Both the position numbers and the translations under genes were made by a program. Below are positions 15,367 to 24,741 of a stretch of 38,104 nucleotides of DNA, in pieces. Under the pieces are notes generated by a model. That model ran no database searches. It was not told the DNA's origin and worked only from the letters and a program-made list of their open reading frames with translations. How positions within the stretch are numbered: position 1 is the stretch's first letter; the number at the start of each line of letters is the position of its first letter. The DNA comes from an uncultured Ruminococcus sp. (GTDB lineage: Bacteria > Bacillota > Clostridia > Oscillospirales > Acutalibacteraceae): assembly GCA_958403905.1 (NCBI GenBank), contig CATXZD010000018.1, positions 1-38,104 on the forward strand, in the 5' to 3' direction.

Positions 15367-17142
15367 ATGAAATCGAACAATTTTTTGCGAAAATTCTTTC
15401 TCGGATATTCTGAAGAACGGATAATAAGCAGAAAAAGAATTATGACAGCATATGTTTCACTTTTTTTAGTGTGCGTGCTTTTGATGACGTCAACCTTTGC
15501 ATGGCTTACAATGAAAAACTCGGCTTCCCTTTTTACTGATTTATTCAGAATGGATTCTTCCACCGGCTTGAGTATCAACGATGGTGAATCCATTACCAAT
15601 AAAATTATTCTTGATGACTTTAAGCTTACTGAGGCTTCGAGTGTTGACGGCAGAAATATGTTTTTTCCCGTTTCAGGCTTGAACGGCTCAACCACTAATG
15701 ATCTTGCTTTTCGTGAAGGCAATGCCGGTGACAAAAATGTTCATTACGCAAGTAAAAATATAACTCTTGTAGGTGTAACCGACCCTACAAATATTTATAT
15801 AAAGAGTTATAATATTACCGTTAAAGGCACTTACAACGGCACGGACTATGAAGAAGTTTTTGACGGTACAACACATCTTGCCGATACAGACAACGATGGA
15901 ATATATGATAAACAGCTTCATCACGAAAAGTGTCCGATTCGTGTAGCCTTTATTGAAGACAGTGAGGACACTCCTCGTGTTTTTGACCCTACTGCAATCA
16001 TTCAGCAGCATGTTGATGACTATGACGCTGTAAGTTATATAGACGCTAATGGCACGGCTTCTGTTCAGCACACAAATAACAGATCTTTTTCTGATTATAT
16101 TTTCTCGTTCGATTCAGAACCGCTTTTCCAGATTTCTCACAGTGATTCAATCGACCTTACAATGGTTGCCTGGCTTGAAGGTACAGGTGAAAACTGGGAT
16201 CGCTATGCAGACGCTACAATTTCAGTTGAGGTTGTTCTGGAAAGTAACTATTCTGAAATGATTCCTGTTCAGTTTGTTGATAAAACGAGCGGCGATGACG
16301 ATGCAGGAAAGAATAATGTTCAAAGCTGGATTGGCGGCGATGATTGTATCGTTACTATGGCATATGAGGATAGAGACGGTGCAACAAAAACTGTTGTTAT
16401 GTCAGAACTTGCGGATGCTGCATATCCAACATGGGTAGCAATGCTTCCAAAGGATATAGTTACCAACATTTCTTTTTATCGTTTTTCAGTTGCGAATGAG
16501 ACCATTTTTAACTCATGGCATACATGGGATGATCAAGCCAAGTATGATCAACAGTTGACAAGCACTGCAAAAGGTTGGCTGACCAGTGTATTTGGAAGAA
16601 GTGCAGGTAATTATCTTGAAACAACCCGCGGTGACTCACTTGTCTATACAGCTCGTGCCGGAAACGGTTACGGCTATGTTGCTGACAACGATCCTGAATT
16701 AGATAAGAAGCGTTTATCGCCTTGCATAGGCTTCTGGGATGCTACAGTGGCAGGAAGAGGTCTTTCCGGAGGCGGTGGTGGCGGCGGTAGTGACCCAACA
16801 CAGCCGTCTACAAGCCCTCAGCAGGGAAGCAAAGTTAATATTGGTGTTAACTTGAATATTCCGAGCAGCAAGAGCTGGATAAGCAATAACTTGAGAAACG
16901 GATATACTATTTGGGTAGAGTTTACTACAGGCGATCCTGTTAAAATGAATGTTGGCGGTAATTATGATTATTGTACATTCAGCGGTCAGATTGAGATTGG
17001 CAGACGTATTAGGAGTATTGGTCTGAAAAACTCTTCCGGTGTATTCACCAATCATCTTGCACTCAAGAATCCACAGACTATTGTTACTGCATACAATTAT
17101 AACTTTAAGGTTGACAATGACGATACCATTGTTCCAAACTAA
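15367..17142 (+). CDS. SipW-dependent multidomain matrix protein 5
   Basis: This 591-residue protein has a charged N-terminus (RKFFLGYSEERIISRKR), a hydrophobic core and TSTFAWLTMKNSA, a SipW-type signal. The first part (to about 295) is TasA-like and ends with LTMVAWLEGTGENWD, a worn copy of the family motif. A middle domain (about 296-465) follows. Then comes a run of seven glycines (about 467-473) and an SDPTQPSTSP linker, which leads to a separate 105-residue beta-rich C-terminal domain. The start is the ATG at 15367, with AAGGAAG 8 bases upstream. The linker and extra domain suggest a surface-exposed adhesive module whose ligand cannot be told from sequence. Confidence 0.82.
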   Translation: MKSNNFLRKFFLGYSEERIISRKRIMTAYVSLFLVCVLLMTSTFAWLTMKNSASLFTDLFRMDSSTGLSINDGESITNKIILDDFKLTEASSVDGRNMFFPVSGLNGSTTNDLAFREGNAGDKNVHYASKNITLVGVTDPTNIYIKSYNITVKGTYNGTDYEEVFDGTTHLADTDNDGIYDKQLHHEKCPIRVAFIEDSEDTPRVFDPTAIIQQHVDDYDAVSYIDANGTASVQHTNNRSFSDYIFSFDSEPLFQISHSDSIDLTMVAWLEGTGENWDRYADATISVEVVLESNYSEMIPVQFVDKTSGDDDAGKNNVQSWIGGDDCIVTMAYEDRDGATKTVVMSELADAAYPTWVAMLPKDIVTNISFYRFSVANETIFNSWHTWDDQAKYDQQLTSTAKGWLTSVFGRSAGNYLETTRGDSLVYTARAGNGYGYVADNDPELDKKRLSPCIGFWDATVAGRGLSGGGGGGGSDPTQPSTSPQQGSKVNIGVNLNIPSSKSWISNNLRNGYTIWVEFTTGDPVKMNVGGNYDYCTFSGQIEIGRRIRSIGLKNSSGVFTNHLALKNPQTIVTAYNYNFKVDNDDTIVPN

Positions 17143-17168
17143 AACTTACTAAAAAAGGAGGTGTCATA

Positions 17169-20100
17169 ATGAAAAGCAAGCTTGAACTTATCAAGAACCA
17201 GTTTAACTTTAGAAAAAAATCACGCAAAAGCTTTTTACTTTCCGTTGTGGCACTTGTTGAAATCATTGCAATTATGGTAGTTTCAACATATGCGTGGGTT
17301 GAAACTGCGTCTACAATAATCATTGAGAGCAATGGCGAACAGCAAATTGATTCATATATCTATACAAATGCTGACTTAAACAGTAATAATGCAGGCGTTA
17401 TTGATCTTTCAAGATACTACCGTACATCGGGCAATATGCATCTTGCCTCTGCTACAAGCTCAAACGGAAGCAGCATTTTCTTCCCGAGAGTTGCTTCAAC
17501 CAACAGTTCGGTAACCGGTCTGAGACAGGGTGAAATAAGCGATAAAAATACAAATTATATCAGCTTTAATTTTAAAGTAACGGCTAAAGATACAGATACA
17601 AAGTTGATTTTTGACAGGGTACCTGAAATCAGAATCGACGGTTCAGCCGTAAACGATAACTCAATCAGAGTCGCCATTAACGACGGCAGTTCTACCAAAG
17701 TTTTTTCAAATACATCATTTGAAGGCAGTATAAGAATAAACGGAACAGATTATCCTACAGAAGTTCTTCCTTTCGGCGACTATGCCGGAAATACAGCGGT
17801 AACAAACAACAACTTTGTTTTTACCCTTACTAAGAATACAACAAAAACCATCACCGTCACCATTTGGCTTCAGGATCCTAATAAGGCAAAAGAAGCAAAT
17901 GTTACAATAGGTGATTTAAAGCTTATTCCTCATACATCATCAACCAGAGAAGTTCTTTTTACCGACTTCACCACACGTTTCAACACCTCGCTTGCAGGAA
18001 GCGACATTAGCTGGGCAAGCAATGAGGGTACACAGATGTGGATGCGTGATGTCGCAAGAAATGAACTTACTAAGATGGATAAATCAGGCGTAAACGGAAA
18101 CCAATGGGTGGGCTACGTTGAGAATAAATCCATAACACAAGATAAGGGTAATGTTGAATTTTACAATTGTGACAGTTCTGTTGCAAGTGCGCAAGTAATG
18201 TCAAACTATAATTGCAAGTGGACTGAAAGCTTCTCAAATTTGACATCTTCTGAGCTTGCGTCTACTCCTGACTTTAAAGCGTATGGAAAATTTGCCGATG
18301 CTGAAGCCAAAATTGGTTTTGGTACGTGGCATAGTCTTTCAGAGATTCAGCTTGATTCTGAATATGATTCGGCTTTGCCTAAGCCTACTTCTATTTCTGA
18401 TATTAAAAAGGTAACGCTTAAAACTAATGGCGGCTCAGGCAATGCTATTGAAATGGCTTATGATAATTCTGACGGCTACAAGGTTTGGCGTGCGTACATC
18501 CCTAATGATGAAACAACATCGAAAAATTTACATTTTACATTTACAAGAACTCCAATAACATATACATACAATGCTGTAAAGCGTAATGTAACCTCAGCAA
18601 TTTCAACATATGTTGTAACCTCAAACAATACAGGTTATTGGGTTCCGCCGGCAACGGTTAAGGTAGCTTTGGGAAATGGTTGCAACGGTAAGGGTAAAGT
18701 TAGTGTAACGGGCGGTATACCCGGTGCAACAGAGGTTAAGGTTACACAAGGTACACAAGTTACACTTAATGCAGAAAATCTCCCGGGTGATGATACATAT
18801 GGTTTTTGCAACTGGTATTCTGACCCTGAGTGTACAAAGCAAGTAGGTTCTACTTCAAGCCTTACGGTAACTGCTCCCGAAAGTGAAACGACGGTTACAT
18901 ATTATGCAAAGTTTATGCTTCAGCATAAAATTACTCTTTATTCTTTGGCAGACGACGAAACAATCGCAAGCACCAAAGGCGGTACTGTTCAAATACAAAA
19001 CAAAACCGGAGCAGTCGCAAAGGCGGAAGCTTATGTGTTTGATCAGGGCATTGTAACAATTAAGGCAGTTGCTAAATCAAGCCACAACTTTTTGGGATGG
19101 TTTAATAATGCGGAAGACGCATCACCTGTGTATGATGCTACTCGCAGCTCTGTTACGATTACAAATGTGAGAGAGGATATAATCCTATTTGCAAAGTTTG
19201 CAATAAAAAGATTTGATATTGAGGCTCAGTCAAAGTATGAGATTTTGAATCAGCCTTCTCTCGGCACAGGCGATAAAGGCGGCACCGTAACAATTAACAA
19301 TGATTCTCAGGCTGCCTCTAAGGCTTATATTAAAGTAACAGTTAACTACGACGGAAGTGCAACTTTTAAGGCTTATGCAAAAGATACCGACGGCTACAAA
19401 TTTGTCGGCTGGTATACCGATGAAAATTGCACAGATGCGAACAGAGAATCGACAGACAATCCTTATACGGTTAAAAATATTCAGGCAAACAAAAAGCTCT
19501 ACGCAAAATTTGAGCTAAAAACCTATGATGTTACGGCGCATGCTGTTTCAAACGGTACAAACGACAATTCAACATACGGTAATGTATGTCGGGTTGTAAA
19601 CAATACAGCTCAGACAGCTTCAAATAAAGTAACAGCAACTGGAATTAAGCACGGAGCTACAGTTACTTTCAGAGCAAATAATACATCCAATGCCACTTTT
19701 GACGGCTGGTACAGTAACCAGGCTTGTACAACAAGGCTTACGGCGACTGACACGGATGTTACATTAGCTAACAACGGCAAAGATATTACGCTTACTGTCA
19801 AAAGCGCCCGTAATATTTATGCTAAGTTTACACCAATAAAATACAAGGCTACTGCTCACGTTGTTTCAAATGGTCAGGTTAAGGTAGGTTCAAAGTCTTG
19901 GAGCACCACTACCTCGCAGGACGATGTTATCAAGGGCAGTTCGATTACATTCTATGCTCAGCCGAACGAAGGTTATGAGTTTGATGGTTGGTATACAGCT
20001 GCAACGGGAGGTTCCTTGGTAAGTTCCAATGAGGAGTTCACCGTTACTAATGTAAGCGGTAATATTGACTACTACGCAAGATTTAAAGTTGCAAGCAAAC

Positions 20101-20969
20101 GCACAATCTATTATTACAACGAAAATAACTGGAGTACGGTATATGCTTACTGTTGGGAAGATGCAGTAGGTGACGGCAATCGAAATGCCGCTTGGTCCGG
20201 TGTTAAAATGACTCATTTAGGCGGTAAAGTATGGAGCTATGAATACTCTCCGTCATCAAAATGGGATATGGTTATTTTCAATGACGGTTCAAATCAAACA
20301 GGTGATATAGACCTTCCGACAAATAACACTGATGCCTACTACAAGAATAGCAGTTGGACATCAAGTTCAAATATCAGTCATAAGGTTACGGTAAGCAGTG
20401 TAAGTAATGCAACTGTTACGGTTACTTATAAAACAGGTGATAACGCATCGCATACAATCAGCGAGGGCAGCAACGCTCAGGTTTATGAGGGCACAGCGCT
20501 TACGTTCAATGCAACAGGCGTTTCATCAGGTCACAAAGTTACCTATAAGGTTAACAATGCTGATGTCAGCGGTACAACTTATACACTTGGTAATGCAGAC
20601 ATAACAGTTACAGCAACGGTTACTCAGTCAGGTAAAACAATATACTTAAAGCCTAATTCTGATTGGAATTCGGCTGGTGCATGGTTTGCAGTATTTGCTC
20701 AAGGTGGAACATGGTATACAATGGAAGATGCAGGCGGAGGATACTATAGTTGTACTCTTCCAACAAATGTTTCGAAGGTTATTTTCTGTCGTATGGGTAA
20801 TAAAGCGACCAAATACCAAAGTAGTTATAATTGGAGTGGCGATGATGGTGTGTGGAACCAGACACCGGGTGGTATAGATGTATATGAAACCATTCCTACA
20901 GACAGCAAAAACTGCTTTACATTGAACAACGGTTGGAGTAATTGCGGCGGTTCCTGGTCAACAAAATAA
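17169..20969 (+). CDS. Giant SipW-type matrix adhesin with InlB-like repeats and starch-binding modules
   Basis: This 1266-residue protein has a SipW-like signal (RKSFLLSVVALVEII, then VSTYAWVETAS). A TasA-like region to about 265 contains IWLQDPNKA. Next comes a unique region to about 500 and five InlB/Flg_new-type repeats marked by FxGWY or CNWYS (near 546, 640, 744, 844 and 937), each ending in a YAKF-like strand. Residues about 977-1057 (TIYYYNENNWSTVYAYCW, MVIFNDGSNQTGDIDLP) are a CBM26-like starch-binding module. After one more repeat, residues 1156-1266 (TIYLKPNSDWNSAGAWFAVF, VIFCRMGNK) match the N-terminal module of the left-edge protein. AAAGGAGGTG lies before the ATG. The architecture predicts a long stalk presenting starch-binding tips, held in a SipW-processed matrix. 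Confidence 0.88.
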   Translation: MKSKLELIKNQFNFRKKSRKSFLLSVVALVEIIAIMVVSTYAWVETASTIIIESNGEQQIDSYIYTNADLNSNNAGVIDLSRYYRTSGNMHLASATSSNGSSIFFPRVASTNSSVTGLRQGEISDKNTNYISFNFKVTAKDTDTKLIFDRVPEIRIDGSAVNDNSIRVAINDGSSTKVFSNTSFEGSIRINGTDYPTEVLPFGDYAGNTAVTNNNFVFTLTKNTTKTITVTIWLQDPNKAKEANVTIGDLKLIPHTSSTREVLFTDFTTRFNTSLAGSDISWASNEGTQMWMRDVARNELTKMDKSGVNGNQWVGYVENKSITQDKGNVEFYNCDSSVASAQVMSNYNCKWTESFSNLTSSELASTPDFKAYGKFADAEAKIGFGTWHSLSEIQLDSEYDSALPKPTSISDIKKVTLKTNGGSGNAIEMAYDNSDGYKVWRAYIPNDETTSKNLHFTFTRTPITYTYNAVKRNVTSAISTYVVTSNNTGYWVPPATVKVALGNGCNGKGKVSVTGGIPGATEVKVTQGTQVTLNAENLPGDDTYGFCNWYSDPECTKQVGSTSSLTVTAPESETTVTYYAKFMLQHKITLYSLADDETIASTKGGTVQIQNKTGAVAKAEAYVFDQGIVTIKAVAKSSHNFLGWFNNAEDASPVYDATRSSVTITNVREDIILFAKFAIKRFDIEAQSKYEILNQPSLGTGDKGGTVTINNDSQAASKAYIKVTVNYDGSATFKAYAKDTDGYKFVGWYTDENCTDANRESTDNPYTVKNIQANKKLYAKFELKTYDVTAHAVSNGTNDNSTYGNVCRVVNNTAQTASNKVTATGIKHGATVTFRANNTSNATFDGWYSNQACTTRLTATDTDVTLANNGKDITLTVKSARNIYAKFTPIKYKATAHVVSNGQVKVGSKSWSTTTSQDDVIKGSSITFYAQPNEGYEFDGWYTAATGGSLVSSNEEFTVTNVSGNIDYYARFKVASKRTIYYYNENNWSTVYAYCWEDAVGDGNRNAAWSGVKMTHLGGKVWSYEYSPSSKWDMVIFNDGSNQTGDIDLPTNNTDAYYKNSSWTSSSNISHKVTVSSVSNATVTVTYKTGDNASHTISEGSNAQVYEGTALTFNATGVSSGHKVTYKVNNADVSGTTYTLGNADITVTATVTQSGKTIYLKPNSDWNSAGAWFAVFAQGGTWYTMEDAGGGYYSCTLPTNVSKVIFCRMGNKATKYQSSYNWSGDDGVWNQTPGGIDVYETIPTDSKNCFTLNNGWSNCGGSWSTK

Positions 20970-21003
20970 GCCAATAATTTAAATAAAGCAAGGAGGTGAA
21001 ACC

Positions 21004-22263
21004 ATGAAAAAATCAAAGCTTTTACTTGTGAGCGTGCTTACGGTGGTGCTTTGCATAGTATGTGTGATGTCATCGGCGTCAACTACTTTTTCGTGGTTTA
21101 CCCGTCCGAGAACATTAACAGGCGACAAGCTGCAGCTTCCGGGTCAGACTTATGAAATTGCTAACGGCAAAAACATAAGATTTACCACATACGAGTCGAC
21201 CGACGGCGGCGAAAACTACGGCTCAACACCTGTTACAAGCTTTAGCAACACTGCTCTCGCTCCGCATACAAGGAAGATGTACAGAACAGATATTGCCAAT
21301 TCGGGTAATGACCCTCAGAGCGTTTCGCTTTTTCTTAACAATCTTAAGATTGGAGCGGGTGCAGGCGAATTTTACCTTGGTGTAAACAGCCCGCTCAAAA
21401 CCTATAAGCCTTACGGAAAAAGTGCAACCGGTTCAGGAAGCTTGATTGAAGCTAACGCTGATGACTGTGTTAAAAACATTTATGTAGGCTTTGCTTCTGA
21501 TTCAGGTGTTGATGTTTCAAAGTTCTATTTGCATTATTGGAATGACAACGGATTAGCAGATGACGCCCCTGTTTCTACTACGACAGTTGGTTCGGGAAAC
21601 TATAATCCAAAAGACTGTGGCAAATCGTCGCATAACGCGTCAATTAAGTTTACTATGTACGTTGCGACTATTCCCAGCCAAGCAACCGGAGTTAAGCTTA
21701 AGTATAAAAACGGAAATGATGTATGGGATGGATATGACGGCGGAGATAATACTGATCTTGTAAATAAAAATACTGTTCTTTTTTATCGTTGGAGTGACGG
21801 TGATAATGGCAGTAATAAGGATCACACCTGCTATGGAACGTCAGGTGCTCCTGCGGGAATTTCCAAGTATTATTCTTCTGCAAGAGTTAAAGTCGGTAAT
21901 ACAATAAATATTGCCCCGGCCTACAGCGGCGGCAGTGTAACATATGTTGTTTCTTCAAACCCAAGTGTTGCTTCCGTTCCCAACGAGAAAACAGGCAATA
22001 TAAAAGGTTTAAAGCCCGGCACTGCAACAATCACAATGACTGTATACGGCAAAGACTATTCGGATAAAATTGTAAAAACTATTACGGTTAACGTTTATTC
22101 GGAATCGTCTGATGATCAGTCTTTTGTTCCTGTAGTAACCAATGTTCGTGTAGCGGGTGCGTCAGCAGACAGCGCTTCGGTTGAATCTGTTTTTTGGTAC
22201 ATTAAGAATGATTCGGATACTACGCTTTCTTACACTATCGGTAGTCTTGACCTTACATTGTAA
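21004..22263 (+). CDS. SipW-dependent matrix protein with Big_2 domain
   Basis: This 419-residue protein is the last gene of the locus, 34 bases after the giant adhesin, with a perfect AAGGAGGTG ribosome site. The signal reads KKSKLLLVSVLTVV, a hydrophobic core, then STTFSWFTRPRT, again SipW-type. A TasA-like region fills the first 250 residues. Residues about 292-370 form a bacterial Ig-like Big_2 domain (VTYVVSSNPSVASV, GNIKGLKPGTATITMTV), common in surface adhesins. The C-terminal strand segment (VFWYIKNDSDTTLSYTIG) may complete the TasA-like fold. It is likely an accessory or terminal matrix protein. Confidence 0.83.
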   Translation: MKKSKLLLVSVLTVVLCIVCVMSSASTTFSWFTRPRTLTGDKLQLPGQTYEIANGKNIRFTTYESTDGGENYGSTPVTSFSNTALAPHTRKMYRTDIANSGNDPQSVSLFLNNLKIGAGAGEFYLGVNSPLKTYKPYGKSATGSGSLIEANADDCVKNIYVGFASDSGVDVSKFYLHYWNDNGLADDAPVSTTTVGSGNYNPKDCGKSSHNASIKFTMYVATIPSQATGVKLKYKNGNDVWDGYDGGDNTDLVNKNTVLFYRWSDGDNGSNKDHTCYGTSGAPAGISKYYSSARVKVGNTINIAPAYSGGSVTYVVSSNPSVASVPNEKTGNIKGLKPGTATITMTVYGKDYSDKIVKTITVNVYSESSDDQSFVPVVTNVRVAGASADSASVESVFWYIKNDSDTTLSYTIGSLDLTL

Positions 22264-22286
22264 GTTATAAAATTGTATTAAAATCG

Positions 22287-22328
22287 AAACCTCTTTCACT
22301 TGTACAGACATATGAAAGAGGTTTTTTA
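22287..22328 (+). terminator. Strong terminator of the matrix locus
   Basis: The 12-bp stem AAACCTCTTTCA/TGAAAGAGGTTT ends in a run of six T's (22322-22327). It closes the operon 24 bases after the last stop codon. Confidence 0.93.
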
Positions 22329-22554
22329 ATTAAGGCTCTTTGGCAATAAAACAGAACCGACGACCTGAGGACTCTTGCGACCAGCGTTGTTTTTAGCTTT
22401 TTCTGCCTAAAAATTTTATGTTTTGGATAACCTTTACAGTATAAGCAACTGTATTTTACCGTTTTCCTATGAGTACATATTACCGCAGTCTTTTTACTTA
22501 GCGGTATAGAGGTGTGATTTTACATAATTATTAACCTTTTTTCAGTTTAATATC

Positions 22555-22582
22555 TTGCAATTTTGCCAAAAAAATATATAAT
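22555..22582 (+). promoter_or_regulatory. Putative promoter of the dockerin gene
   Basis: TTGCAA (22555-22560) is followed after 16 bases by TATAAT (22577-22582), giving a leader of about 75 bases. The rest of the 22329-22666 gap holds no gene. Its segment 22355-22385 vaguely recalls a tRNA 3' half but does not fold as one. Confidence 0.55.
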
Positions 22583-22666
22583 ATTTTCATAGGCATCTAT
22601 ATTTATAAATCTAAAGCAATATATTTTTATATCAATCTCTATCAATAAATTTACGGTGTTAAAAAT

Positions 22667-24538
22667 ATGAAAAAAGCTATTTTATTTATTATTTCATCCT
22701 TATTAGCTGTATCTGCAATTATCACAACTTCTGCGCATTCATATTCACATTTCCCTAACGGGGATGTAAACCTTGACAATAAATTATCTGTTATTGACGC
22801 TACACAAATACAAAAATCACTGGCAGAAACAATTACGCTCAGCGAAGAACAAAGATTGCTGGCAGATTTTAATCTTGACGGTAAGATAAATATTGTGGAT
22901 GCCACCAAAATACTGAGTGTCTTAGCGGGAATCGAAAATCCTCCGACTGAAATTCCGTCATCGACATCACCTGAAAATGAATATGTCACTCCTGGTGAGT
23001 TTGGTGTACCCGAAGATGCAAATGACGACTTGCGTCTTTTTCAAAAAGCGCTTGACGCTGCCGCAAAAAAGAATGTTCCGCTTGATTTGGAAGGAAAAAC
23101 ATATCACATATATACTTCTGAGGCTAAGTGTCCAATAATTAACGGTACTCTTAAAATTATGCCGAGTTCAAGCCTGGTTTTAACCGGAAACAAAGTTTCA
23201 TTGAAAAATGTTAATGTTTCCCGTTGGTGGAAAGGCGACGGATACGGATACGGCGATGTCAGACTGCATCTTACCGATGGATGTGTAATTGAAAACTGCA
23301 ATTTTTCAGCACATACAAGCTGTCCGAGAATTTTCTGCAATACTGCTGCAAATAATACAATCATTAAGAACTGCACCTTTAGTGAGGGGTTTGGAATACT
23401 TTTTAATGATGGCGAACCCGAAACAAGAAAATATAATAATAAGCTTTATACAAATTCAATCGGAAAAGGTCTTATTGTAGATAATTGCATATTTAATACT
23501 TCGGAAAAGCCTGTGCAATACGAGGGAGATAATGTTGAAGTAAACACTCCGAATTTCAGATTTTCCGATGTGCAAGTAACTAATTGTGTCAGCTACGGAG
23601 CAAAAATAAACACAAATGTCGGCATAGGTTTTGGATTTGCACAGGTTGACCATATTGTTTGTTCTGACAATAAACTTTACAATATACAAGGATCGGGAGC
23701 CATACATATGGAAGCCTGCACCGATGTGGAAAGCAATAATAATACAGTTAAAAACTCTCAGTACGGCATAATGTGTATATATAATAAAAACGCATCGTAT
23801 TCGGGAAATACAATCGAGGATTGCGATTATGGTATTTATTGCAGTTCAGAGTATCCATATGGTTATAATGAAGACATATGTTTTTCTGACAATAACATTT
23901 TAAACTGTGCACCGCACCCTTTAACGGGTTCGGGTATGAAAAATTCACAAATTATTAATAACACTTTCCAAAGCAACTTTGATCATATTAATGCAATAAT
24001 AAAGTTAGCGTATGACAAATCATACGAAACAAATAATGTTACCGTAGCCAACAATATAATCAATTATACCGGCAGCTTCTCGGAAAAAAACTGGGCATAT
24101 ATTATCGGCACGGATTGCAATGTATATAACAACACAATTACAGGTTTGAAGCCATCTAACTTTTTGTGCAGTGATTATTTGGCTGTAAGGGTACAGCTTA
24201 ATCTGCCGCCTGACACCCCCCTGACAGATACTTTGTATTTTGCAAGTGAACTTAACAATTGGAACCCTGCCGACACTTCTTATTCATTAACAAGAACATC
24301 TGAAACAACAGCAGAGATAATAATTGATATTCCAAAAGATATTACTCATAATATAGAATTCAAAATTACAAGGGGAAGCTGGGACAAAGGAGAAATTAAC
24401 GAAAACGGACAGGAAAATGTAGGAGAACAGGGAAATATCAATCATATTCTTAATATTTATGGCGATTACGGCAGCGGATACTGTAGTTTTGATATTAAGA
24501 ATTGGAAAGATTTTAACAAAATCAAAACCATCCGTTGA
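22667..24538 (+). CDS. Secreted dockerin protein with beta-helix and CBM20/48-like starch-binding end
   Basis: This 623-residue protein has a signal peptide (residues 1-23) and then an N-terminal type I dockerin. Its two calcium loops are GDVNLDNKLSVIDATQIQK (32-50) and ADFNLDGKINIVDATKIL (66-83). Residues about 110-495 show Asn-rich strand-turn repeats (NCxF, NNTxxN) of a right-handed parallel beta-helix like those in polysaccharide lyases and NosD-type proteins. Residues about 505-590 (VQLNLPPDTPL, LYFASELNNWNP, IEFKITRGSWDKGE) look like a CBM20/CBM48-type carbohydrate-binding fold. The dockerin predicts docking to a cohesin scaffold outside the cell. Placement at the N-terminus is unusual, as most dockerins are C-terminal. 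The ribosome site is weak. Whether the beta-helix is catalytic is unclear. Confidence 0.88.
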   Translation: MKKAILFIISSLLAVSAIITTSAHSYSHFPNGDVNLDNKLSVIDATQIQKSLAETITLSEEQRLLADFNLDGKINIVDATKILSVLAGIENPPTEIPSSTSPENEYVTPGEFGVPEDANDDLRLFQKALDAAAKKNVPLDLEGKTYHIYTSEAKCPIINGTLKIMPSSSLVLTGNKVSLKNVNVSRWWKGDGYGYGDVRLHLTDGCVIENCNFSAHTSCPRIFCNTAANNTIIKNCTFSEGFGILFNDGEPETRKYNNKLYTNSIGKGLIVDNCIFNTSEKPVQYEGDNVEVNTPNFRFSDVQVTNCVSYGAKINTNVGIGFGFAQVDHIVCSDNKLYNIQGSGAIHMEACTDVESNNNTVKNSQYGIMCIYNKNASYSGNTIEDCDYGIYCSSEYPYGYNEDICFSDNNILNCAPHPLTGSGMKNSQIINNTFQSNFDHINAIIKLAYDKSYETNNVTVANNIINYTGSFSEKNWAYIIGTDCNVYNNTITGLKPSNFLCSDYLAVRVQLNLPPDTPLTDTLYFASELNNWNPADTSYSLTRTSETTAEIIIDIPKDITHNIEFKITRGSWDKGEINENGQENVGEQGNINHILNIYGDYGSGYCSFDIKNWKDFNKIKTIR

Positions 24539-24550
24539 ACCGGTGGTTTT
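24524..24550 (+). terminator. Weak stem overlapping the dockerin-gene stop
   Basis: AAAACCATC pairs with GGTGGTTTT (one G-U pair), then TTTT-ATC. The 5' arm lies inside the last codons of the dockerin gene. It is a possible first terminator, with a stronger one 80 bases on. Confidence 0.45.
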
Positions 24551-24631
24551 ATCATCCCATGTAAGAGCTTTTTTACAGGCTTAACTCTTGCACAACATTG
24601 GTATTGAAATTTGACAACGCATTACTTTTTC

Positions 24632-24662
24632 AAACAGCCGCTCACGTGCGGCTGTTTATTTT
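24632..24662 (+). terminator. Rho-independent terminator before the thioredoxin operon
   Basis: AAACAGCCGC-TCACGT-GCGGCTGTTT is a perfect 10-bp stem followed by ATTTTGCTTTT. It isolates the dockerin gene from the operon at 24742. Confidence 0.88.
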
Positions 24663-24668
24663 GCTTTT

Positions 24669-24709
24669 GTGACAATGTCACGGAAAAAGCACGTTGTTTT
24701 AGATATAAT
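24669..24709 (+). promoter_or_regulatory. Crp/Fnr-type operator with activator-dependent promoter
   Basis: The 13-base perfect palindrome GTGACA-A-TGTCAC (24669-24681) is centred at 24675. A consensus TATAAT stands at 24704-24709, but no recognisable -35 box precedes it at the right distance. With transcription starting about 7 bases past the -10 box, the palindrome centre falls near -41, the class II position of Crp/Fnr activators. A Crp/Fnr-family regulator gene lies at the end of the operon it would control (27127-27783). Confidence 0.65.
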
Positions 24710-24741
24710 TAAGTCAACAAATAAAACAGGAGGGCAAATAA

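Noticed and set aside
22340..22400. Possible tRNA gene on the minus strand (GACGACCTGAGGACTCTTGCGACC resembles a variable loop and anticodon arm)
   Set aside because: No acceptor stem, no GGTTCRAATCC T-loop and no D-arm can be assembled. At best it is a remnant.
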